A DNA stretch of 24,538 nucleotides from Frankiales bacterium (GTDB lineage Bacteria > Actinomycetota > Actinomycetes > Mycobacteriales > SCTD01), in NCBI GenBank assembly GCA_025464795.1, contig JAODNB010000096.1, positions 1-24,538 on the forward strand, in the 5' to 3' direction. A model generated the notes under the pieces. The model worked only from the letters and a program-made list of their open reading frames with translations. It ran no database searches and was not told the DNA's origin. This document shows positions 1 through 5,764 of the stretch, in pieces. The position numbers and the translations under genes are program-made. Numbering within the stretch: position 1 is the first letter of the stretch; each line of letters begins with the position of its first letter.

Positions 1-365
1 TCAGCCACGCCGTGACGCTGGCCCGCGCCACCGGAGCGCAGCTGCACGTCGTCACGGCCTGGTCGCGCGTCCCCGGTCTCGCCATGGCAGGGGCCGCGGG
101 CACGACGCTGCCCATCGACGACGGCGCCTGGGTCGGCGCGCTGCACCAGGACATCACCGCCGCCGCCGGCGAGGTCGACGTCGTGACTCACGCCCTCGAA
201 GCCGGCCCGGCGGCCGGGCTGCTGGGGGTCGCCGCCTCGATCGGCGCTGATCTCATCGTGGTCGGGAACCGTGGGATGACGGGTCTGCGCGGCAAGCTCG
301 GCAGCGTGCCCAACGCCGTCGCCCACAAGGCCCCCTGCGCTGTCCTGGTGGTCCCCACCAGCTGA
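1..365 (+). CDS. Universal stress protein, C-terminal part (5' end outside window)
   Basis: The reading frame is already open at the left edge (codons begin at base 3), so the GTG at 12 is probably internal and the N-terminal part of the gene is missing. The visible part matches the C-terminal half of a UspA domain: a strand 'QLHVVTAW', then near the end 'GADLIVVGNRGMTG' followed by 'GSVPNAVAHKAPCAVLVV'. That is the G-x2-G-x9-G-S/T nucleotide-binding pattern of ATP-binding Usp proteins. Such proteins are cytoplasmic and linked to stress and dormancy responses in actinobacteria; the exact role here is unknown. It ends 27 bases before the convergent helicase gene. Confidence 0.88.
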   Translation, partial: SHAVTLARATGAQLHVVTAWSRVPGLAMAGAAGTTLPIDDGAWVGALHQDITAAAGEVDVVTHALEAGPAAGLLGVAASIGADLIVVGNRGMTGLRGKLGSVPNAVAHKAPCAVLVVPTS

Positions 366-391
366 CGTCTCCCGAGCGGGGTCAGCCGCGG

Positions 392-2113
392 TCAGGCGTC
401 GCGGTCGCGGCGGATGATGGCCTTGCGGCCCTTGATGACGCTCGACCGGAGGGCCTTGATCACCTCGTCGATGTCGCCCTCGGGGACCTCGACGAGCGAG
501 AACCGCTCGGTGATCTCGATGGAACCGATCTGCTTGCCCGTCAGGTGGCTCTCGCCGGCGATCGCCCCGACGAGGTCCTGCGGGCGCACGTTGGCAGCGC
601 GGCCAGCCCCGACGTAGAGCTTGGCCCAGCCCTCACGCGCAGGCTTGCGCTCCGGCGGTCCGGTCCGCTGGTGCGCCCCGCCCCGAGACCGAGGTTCGCC
701 CGCGGTGGCGTAGGTCTTCGGCGCATAGGTGCGGGGCGCGTCATCGCGCACGGGCCGCGGCGGCCGGGCTGAGACCTCCGGGATGTCGGCCTCGTCGGCC
801 GGGGCGGCCGCCCGATGGGCGAGCGCGGCGGCCGCCAGAGCCACCTTGTCCGCGCCGTGCGCGGCGACCAGGGTGTCGACCATCGCCTGGACTCCCTCGA
901 ACTGCCCGCTGTCGAGGACGTCGACGAGAGCGGTGCGCGTCACCTCGAGCCGGGAGGCGAGCAGGTCGGCCCGGGTCGGAACGGGCGACAGCGCGATCTT
1001 CGTCCCGGTGAGGCGCTCGATCGCTTCGAGCATCCGCCTCTCGCGGGGCTCAGCCAGCGTGATCGCGACGCCCTCACGGCCGGCGCGTCCGACGCGACCG
1101 ATGCGGTGCACGTAGGACTCGGGGGCTGGCGGGACGTTGTAGTTGACGACGTGCGTCAGGTGGTCGACGTCGAGCCCACGGGCCGCGACGTCGGTCGCGA
1201 TGAGCAGGTCGGCGGTCTGGTTGCGGAGCCGGTTCATGACGCGGTCGCGCTGCTCCTGGCTCATGCCCCCGTGCAGCGGCTCGGCGCGGTAGCCGCGGGC
1301 CTTCAACCCCTCGCTGAGCTCGTCGACCTCCTCGCGGGTGCGGCAGAAGACGATCGCCGAGGGCGGCTGGTGCATGTCGAGGATGCGCGCCAGCGCCGCC
1401 GGCTTGTCGTGCCGCATCACGAGGTGGCCTGTCTGCGTCACCTTGGGCGCCTCGCCCGCGACGGCCTTCTCGCGCTCCACCTGGATCTGCACGGCGTTCT
1501 TCTGGTGCTTGCGGGCCATCCGGGCGATCTTCGGCGGCATCGTCGCGGAGAACAGGACGGTCTGCCGCTCGAGGGGCAGCGCCGCGAGGATGGCCTCGAT
1601 CTCGTCGGCGAAGCCCATGTCGAACATCTCGTCGGCCTCATCGAGCACCACGACCTTGAGGTCCGTGAGCTTCAGCGACCCGCGGTTGAGGTGGTCGACG
1701 ACCCGGCCGGGAGTGCCGACGACGATGTCCACGCCCTTCTGCAAGGCCTTCAGCTGCGGGGTGATGGGCTGACCGCCGTACACCGCGAGGACACGGGCAC
1801 CGATCGTCGCGCCGTAGCGGGTCACCGCCTCGGCGACCTGGACCGCGAGCTCACGGGTCGGCGCCAGCACCAGTGCCGACGGGGTCTTGCCCCGGTCGCC
1901 CTCGGCGAGCCGGTTGAGCAGGGGCAGCGCGAAGGCAGCTGTCTTGCCCGTTCCCGTCGCGGCCTGGCCAATGAGGTCTCGGCCCTCGAGCAGCGGCGGG
2001 ATGGCCTCGCGCTGGATCGGCGTCGGTTCTTCGTAGCCCAGACCGGACAGGACGTCGACGAGCTCCGACCGAAGTGCGAGGTCGGCAAAGGTCGAGAGCT
2101 CCATGCCCTCCAT
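392..2113 (-). CDS. deaD: DEAD-box ATP-dependent RNA helicase with DbpA-like RNA-binding C-terminus
   Basis: This 573-residue protein has the full helicase motif set: Q motif 'EPTPIQREAIP' (about 29-39), Walker A 'AATGTGKTAAF' (51-61), 'PTRELA' (85-90), 'TPGR' (134-137), DEAD (158-161), SAT (189-191) and 'HRIGRVGRAG' (336-345). A linker rich in Ala, Pro and Arg follows. About residues 496-570 ('AKLYVGAGRAANVRPQDLVG' onward) form a DbpA-type RRM-like domain. The architecture fits the DeaD/CsdA group, which unwinds structured RNA in ribosome assembly and cold adaptation. Two ATGs are possible, at 2113 and 2104. A GGAGGG directly abuts the second, so neither has an ideal ribosome binding site. 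The next gene downstream, the HhH-GPD gene, is read the same way but ends 24 bases upstream of this start, so the order of transcription is DUF3099, HhH-GPD, helicase. Confidence 0.95.
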   Translation of the reverse strand: MEGMELSTFADLALRSELVDVLSGLGYEEPTPIQREAIPPLLEGRDLIGQAATGTGKTAAFALPLLNRLAEGDRGKTPSALVLAPTRELAVQVAEAVTRYGATIGARVLAVYGGQPITPQLKALQKGVDIVVGTPGRVVDHLNRGSLKLTDLKVVVLDEADEMFDMGFADEIEAILAALPLERQTVLFSATMPPKIARMARKHQKNAVQIQVEREKAVAGEAPKVTQTGHLVMRHDKPAALARILDMHQPPSAIVFCRTREEVDELSEGLKARGYRAEPLHGGMSQEQRDRVMNRLRNQTADLLIATDVAARGLDVDHLTHVVNYNVPPAPESYVHRIGRVGRAGREGVAITLAEPRERRMLEAIERLTGTKIALSPVPTRADLLASRLEVTRTALVDVLDSGQFEGVQAMVDTLVAAHGADKVALAAAALAHRAAAPADEADIPEVSARPPRPVRDDAPRTYAPKTYATAGEPRSRGGAHQRTGPPERKPAREGWAKLYVGAGRAANVRPQDLVGAIAGESHLTGKQIGSIEITERFSLVEVPEGDIDEVIKALRSSVIKGRKAIIRRDRDA

Positions 2114-2136
2114 TCTCGCAGAGCGAGCGGTCGTGC

Positions 2137-2712
2137 CTAGGCGTCGCCCTGAGCGGCCTTCGCGGCCTTCTTGGCCGCCTGCTTGTGCGCGCGGACCTTC
2201 AGCAGGCTGGCCTCGTCCACCACGTCGGCGACGGAGCGGAACCCCTTCAGGGCGTAGTCACCGGCGACTGCCTGCCAGCCCTTGGGCTTCACCCCGAGCT
2301 GCTTGGCCAGCAGCGCGACGAAGATCTGCGACTTCTGCTTCCCGAACCCGGGCAGCTCCTGGACCCGGTCGAAGAGCTCCTTGCCGGTCGTCGGCTCCGT
2401 CCAGAGCCGAGTGACGTCTCCGTCGTACTTGGTCTCGATGAGCGCGGCGAGCTCCTGCAGTCGGGAGGCCATCGAGCCCGGGAAGCGATGGATGGCCGGC
2501 GTCGCGCTGCAGAGCGCCTTGAAGCTCTCCGGCTCGGCGGCTGCGATGGCCGCGGTGTCGAGGGTGCCGAGCTTGTCCAGCACCTTCCAGCCGCCGCGGA
2601 AGGCATGCTCCATGCCGTACTGCTGGTCCAGCATCATCCCCAGCAGGACTGCGAAAGGGTGCTCGTCGAGGACCTGGTCGGCGGCGGGGTCGTTGGCGAG
2701 GTGGAAGCCCAT
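2137..2712 (-). CDS. HhH-GPD-type base-excision-repair-like protein (TIGR03252-like)
   Basis: A 191-residue protein matching the actinobacterial HhH-GPD family by its start ('GMMLDQQ', 25-31), 'HRFPGSMASRL' (75-85), the helix-hairpin-helix 'LPGFGKQKSQIF' (120-131) and the tail 'GFRSVADVVDEASLLKVRA'. The family is annotated as DNA glycosylase-like. Aligning the hairpin by eye with EndoIII/OGG1, the catalytic lysine position holds Gln126 (flanked by K125 and K127). The aspartate expected about 18 residues later is absent ('GVKPKGW'). Glycosylase/lyase activity is therefore uncertain, and DNA binding alone is possible. The ATG at 2712 has no clear ribosome binding site. It lies 27 bases after the DUF3099 stop and may be cotranscribed with that gene. 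Confidence 0.85.
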   Translation of the reverse strand: MGFHLANDPAADQVLDEHPFAVLLGMMLDQQYGMEHAFRGGWKVLDKLGTLDTAAIAAAEPESFKALCSATPAIHRFPGSMASRLQELAALIETKYDGDVTRLWTEPTTGKELFDRVQELPGFGKQKSQIFVALLAKQLGVKPKGWQAVAGDYALKGFRSVADVVDEASLLKVRAHKQAAKKAAKAAQGDA

Positions 2713-2739
2713 GGCGGCATCGTGCCACGCCAGGACGGG

Positions 2740-3069
2740 TCAGTCGGCGTCGATGACGCGGCCCGGTTCGATGGCGATGCGCACCGGCTCGACCACGCGG
2801 TCGTCGAGGATGGCCGACGGCCGGTTGCGCGAGATCGTGGGCCCCGCGTTGGCTGCCATCACGCCCATCCATGGCAGGGTGAACGCGCCGACGATGAGGA
2901 CGAGCTTCGCCCAGAGGGGGACCGGCAGCGCGACCGCGAGGACGAAGCAGCTCACGCGGACCAGCTGGGTGATGGCGTACCGGCGCTGCCGAAGCTTGCG
3001 GTCCTCGGTGCCCGAGAGACCAGCCGTGGTGACCGAGGTCGCCTCGACGGTGCTCTTGTGGTGGGTCAC
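2740..3069 (-). CDS. DUF3099 small membrane protein
   Basis: About 109 residues. Two hydrophobic segments, 'LVRVSCFVLAVALPVPLW' and 'AKLVLIVGAFTLPWMGVMAA', sit either side of a very short turn, with a basic segment 'DRKLRQRRYAITQ' before the first. This is the DUF3099 pattern seen in actinobacteria; function unknown. The frame stays open upstream to 3216, but that stretch overlaps the divergent aldehyde dehydrogenase. I therefore chose the GTG at 3069, which gives a normal-length product. A GAGGAG abuts that GTG and no other start codon lies close downstream, so the exact start is only moderately sure. Confidence 0.75.
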   Translation of the reverse strand: MTHHKSTVEATSVTTAGLSGTEDRKLRQRRYAITQLVRVSCFVLAVALPVPLWAKLVLIVGAFTLPWMGVMAANAGPTISRNRPSAILDDRVVEPVRIAIEPGRVIDAD

Positions 3070-3088
3070 CTCCTCAGTGTGAGGCCTC

Positions 3089-3117
3089 GTGACCAGGTCC
3101 GCCTGTCGGCGTACCGT
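3089..3117 (+). promoter_or_regulatory. Candidate promoter of the aldehyde dehydrogenase gene
   Basis: GTGACC (3089-3094) resembles a -35 TTGACN box and TACCGT (3112-3117) fits the actinobacterial -10 TANNNT, with a 17-base spacer. The TTG start lies 32 bases downstream behind an AGGAGA ribosome binding site. It sits in the divergent gap with the DUF3099 gene. This is pattern matching only. Confidence 0.4.
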
Positions 3118-3148
3118 TGGGTAACAAGGACCACACCAGGAGAACCCG

Positions 3149-4630
3149 TTGACCCTCGCCCCCGAACGCCACACAGGATCCGCCGCCCAGTCCTTCGACT
3201 CGCTCGAGCCCGCCACCGGAGCGGTCTACGCGAGCTTCCCCGTCCACGGGGCCGAGGAGGTCGAGGCGGCCGTCGCGCGAGCGCGCGAGGCCTTCGCCTG
3301 GTGGCACGGACTGGGCTTCAGCGGGCGCAGGGACAAGCTCGACGCGTGGAAGGCGCTCCTCGCCCGGCGGATGCCTGAGCTCGCCGAGGTCATGCACAAG
3401 GAGAACGGCAAGCCGATCGGAGACGCGCAGCTCGAGCTCCTGCTCGCGATCGACCACATCGCCTGGGCGGGCAAGAACGCCCGTCGCGTCCTCGGCCCCC
3501 GTCGGGTCCCCAGTGGGCTGGTCATGGCGAACCAGGCCGCCTCGCTGGAGTACCAGGCGCTCGGCGTCGTAGGGGTGATCGGCCCCTGGAACTACCCGGT
3601 GTTCACCCCGATGGGCTCGATCGCCTACGCCCTCGCAGCCGGCAACACCGTGGTGTTCAAGCCGTCGGAGTTCACGCCGGCTGTCGGCAAGTGGCTCGTC
3701 GACTCCTTCGCCGAGGTCGTCCCGGACCACGCTGTCCTGCAGCTCGTCACGGGGATGGGGGAGACCGGGGCGGCGCTGTGCCGTGCGGGCGTCGACAAGA
3801 TCGCCTTCACCGGCTCGACCAAGACAGGCAAGAAGGTCATGGCCGCCTGTGCGGAGAACCTGGTGCCCGTGCTCATGGAGTGCGGCGGCAAGGACTCGAT
3901 GATCGTGGACGACGACGCCGACGTGGTCGCCGCCGCCGACGCGGCGCTGTGGGGTGGCATGGCCAACGCCGGCCAGACCTGCATCGGCATCGAGCGCGTC
4001 TACGCCACGGAGAAGTCCTACGACGGGTTCCTGAAGGCGCTGACGGAGAAGGTCAAGGACGTGGAGGCTGGCGTCTCCTACGGCCACATCACGATGCCCT
4101 CGCAGGTGGACATCATCACGCGCCACATCGCCGATGCCGTCGCGAAGGGCGGGACCGTCGTCACGGGCGGTACGGCCGAGGGAACCCTGGTGCAGCCGAC
4201 GATCCTGACCGGTGTCCCGGAGCACTCCGAGGCCATCCGGGAGGAGACCTTCGGGCCCACCATCACGGTCACGAAGGTGTCCTCGGTGGAGGAGGCGATC
4301 ACCCTCACCAACGCAACGGTCTACGGCCTGGCCGGCGCGGTGTTCTCCAAGCGCCGTGGGATGGAGATCGCCCGTCAGCTGCGGTCCGGCATGACGTCGG
4401 TGAACAGCGCCCTGGCCTTCGCCGGCGTGCCCGGCCTGCCGTTCGGGGGTTCGGGGGAGTCCGGCTTCGGACGCATCCACGGCGATGACGGCCTCCGCGA
4501 GTTCACCCGCGCGAAGGCGATCACGCGCCAGCGCTACGCCCTGCCGATCGCGCTCACCAGCTTCCAGCGGACAGCCAGGACCGACGCGCTGGTGCCCAAG
4601 CTGGTGAAGCTGCTCCACGGCCGCGGCTAG
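3149..4630 (+). CDS. NAD(P)-dependent aldehyde dehydrogenase
   Basis: A 493-residue aldehyde dehydrogenase superfamily protein that oxidises an aldehyde to the acid in the cytoplasm. Visible sites: 'GPWNYP' with the oxyanion Asn149, 'KPSEFTP' (171-177), nucleotide-binding 'FTGSTKTGK' (220-228), general-base Glu244 in 'LMECGGKDS', nucleophile Cys278 in 'ANAGQTCIG', and 'EETFGP' plus 'PFGGSGESGFGR' near the end. The length is normal for the family. The TTG start at 3149 is chosen because AGGAGA (3138-3143) precedes it by five bases. The substrate cannot be read from the sequence; the long C-terminal tail and the overall look are compatible with a succinate-semialdehyde- or fatty-aldehyde-type enzyme. 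No substrate-specific neighbour is present. Confidence 0.93.
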   Translation: MTLAPERHTGSAAQSFDSLEPATGAVYASFPVHGAEEVEAAVARAREAFAWWHGLGFSGRRDKLDAWKALLARRMPELAEVMHKENGKPIGDAQLELLLAIDHIAWAGKNARRVLGPRRVPSGLVMANQAASLEYQALGVVGVIGPWNYPVFTPMGSIAYALAAGNTVVFKPSEFTPAVGKWLVDSFAEVVPDHAVLQLVTGMGETGAALCRAGVDKIAFTGSTKTGKKVMAACAENLVPVLMECGGKDSMIVDDDADVVAAADAALWGGMANAGQTCIGIERVYATEKSYDGFLKALTEKVKDVEAGVSYGHITMPSQVDIITRHIADAVAKGGTVVTGGTAEGTLVQPTILTGVPEHSEAIREETFGPTITVTKVSSVEEAITLTNATVYGLAGAVFSKRRGMEIARQLRSGMTSVNSALAFAGVPGLPFGGSGESGFGRIHGDDGLREFTRAKAITRQRYALPIALTSFQRTARTDALVPKLVKLLHGRG

Positions 4631-4656
4631 ACGTCTTCGAACGGGCGTTCTACTGT
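4628..4656 (+). promoter_or_regulatory. Leaderless promoter of the AlkB gene
   Basis: TAGACG (4628-4633) as -35, a 17-base spacer, TACTGT (4651-4656) as -10, then exactly six bases to the GTG at 4663. In actinobacteria a TANNNT box 6-8 bases before a start codon is the usual sign of a leaderless mRNA. This also explains why the GTG has no ribosome binding site. The spacer contains the SOS-like box listed separately. Confidence 0.6.
4637..4652 (+). promoter_or_regulatory. LexA (SOS) box candidate upstream of alkB
   Basis: TCGAACGGGCGTTCTA matches the actinobacterial/Gram-positive LexA operator TCGAAC-N4-GTTCGA at 10 of the 12 defined bases; only the last two differ. It lies between the -35 and -10 elements and touches the -10, where a bound repressor would block RNA polymerase. 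The gene it would control is a DNA-alkylation repair enzyme, which makes the match biologically sensible. Confidence 0.62.
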
Positions 4657-4662
4657 GGCTGG

Positions 4663-5271
4663 GTGCTCGCTTGGCAGGACAGCCTGTTCGACCAGTCGTC
4701 CGAACGCCTGTCGTTCGACGGGGTCCGACGCGACGCGCTGTCCGCGACCTCATGGGTCGACGTCGTGCCCGGATGGCTGCCGGAGCACGAGCAGCTGTTC
4801 GGCTGGCTGCTGCAGCACGCCGACTGGCACCAGCGCAGCCGCGTCATGTGGGAGCAGGAGGTCCTCGAGCCACGCCTGACCGCCTTCTTCGACGGCGGCC
4901 TGCCACCGGCACTCGAGGAGCTCCGCCTGGCGGTCTCAGACCGGTACGCCGTCGAGTTCGACTCGTGCCTGGTGAACCTCTACCGGGACGGCAACGACGC
5001 GGTCGCCTGGCACGGCGACAGCGTCCGCAAGACGATGCTCAACCCCCTTGTCGTCACGGTCTCGCTGGGCTCGGCACGGCGCTTCCTCGTCCGTCGCCGC
5101 GGCGGCGGGCCGGTCCTGAAGGAGTACGCGCCCGGGCACGGCGACCTGATGGTGATGGGCGGCGCCATGCAGCACAGCTTCGAGCACGCGGTCCCGCGCC
5201 AGCCCCACGCCTCGGGCGCCCGGATGTCGGTGACGATGCGGCACAGCCACCCCGTCGGGCCGGCAGGATGA
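4663..5271 (+). CDS. alkB: AlkB-like 2-oxoglutarate/Fe(II) DNA dealkylase
   Basis: A 202-residue protein of the AlkB family, which oxidatively removes methyl or alkyl groups from bases using Fe(II) and 2-oxoglutarate. The iron ligands are visible: H117 and D119 in 'VAWHGDS' and H175 in 'HSFEHAVPR'. The 2-oxoglutarate-binding arginines are in 'GARMSVTMRHS' (R187, R193). 'VNLYRDGNDAVAWHGD', 'LGSARRFLVR' and 'GDLMVMGGAMQ' are further family signatures. The GTG start is supported by the leaderless -10 box six bases upstream. A candidate LexA box lies in that promoter, so damage induction is likely. The DUF1992 gene follows after four bases and is probably cotranscribed. Confidence 0.92.
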   Translation: MLAWQDSLFDQSSERLSFDGVRRDALSATSWVDVVPGWLPEHEQLFGWLLQHADWHQRSRVMWEQEVLEPRLTAFFDGGLPPALEELRLAVSDRYAVEFDSCLVNLYRDGNDAVAWHGDSVRKTMLNPLVVTVSLGSARRFLVRRRGGGPVLKEYAPGHGDLMVMGGAMQHSFEHAVPRQPHASGARMSVTMRHSHPVGPAG

Positions 5272-5275
5272 GGGC

Positions 5276-5764
5276 ATGACCGAGCGCAAGCCCTCGTCGA
5301 TGTCGTGGGAGACCTGGGTCGACAGGCAGTTCCGGGAGGCCCGTGAGCGAGGCGAGCTCGACGACCTGCCGGGCTTCGGGAAGCCGTTGCCCGGGGTCGG
5401 CGAGGAGTGGGACGAGCTGTGGTGGGTGAAGCAGAAGCTCGCCCGCGAGAACGTGTCCTACACGCCCCCGGGTCTGCAGCTGCGCAAGGACGTCGAGGAG
5501 GCCCTCGAGGGCCTGCCGTCGATCCCCACCGAAGCGAAGGCGCGTCAGGTCCTCGAGGCCTTGAACGTCCGGATCGTCGACAGCAACCGGATGGCGCACG
5601 ACGGGCCACCTGCGAACCTCATGCCGCTGGACGTCGAGCGGTTCGTGGCGATCTGGCGCAACCACCAGCCCGAACCAGCGCGCGAGCCCGAGCCCGAGCT
5701 GGCGACTAGGGCTGAGGCAGGACGAGCTTGGTATGCCTGGCGTCGGCGTAGAGGATCGCGTTGA
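5276..5764 (+). CDS. DUF1992 (DnaJ-C28-like) domain protein
   Basis: A 162-residue protein covered by a DUF1992 domain at residues about 9-125: 'WETWVDRQFREARERGELDD', 'LPGFGKPLPG', 'DELWWVKQKLARENVS', 'PPGLQLRKDVEEALEGLP', 'VLEALNVRIVDSNR' and 'PLDVERFVAIWR'. The same domain occurs in eukaryotic DNAJC28; its molecular role is unknown. The ATG at 5276 follows an AGGATGAGG ribosome binding site four bases after the AlkB stop, so the two are likely translated from one mRNA. The last 28 or so residues, rich in Arg and Glu, run over the 3' end of the opposite-strand phosphoesterase gene by 59 bases and are outside the conserved core. Confidence 0.88.
   Translation: MTERKPSSMSWETWVDRQFREARERGELDDLPGFGKPLPGVGEEWDELWWVKQKLARENVSYTPPGLQLRKDVEEALEGLPSIPTEAKARQVLEALNVRIVDSNRMAHDGPPANLMPLDVERFVAIWRNHQPEPAREPEPELATRAEAGRAWYAWRRRRGSR

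Noticed and set aside
815..2140. Long open frame on the + strand opposite the helicase gene
   Set aside because: It is an antisense shadow caused by high GC; the minus strand encodes a complete, motif-rich helicase.
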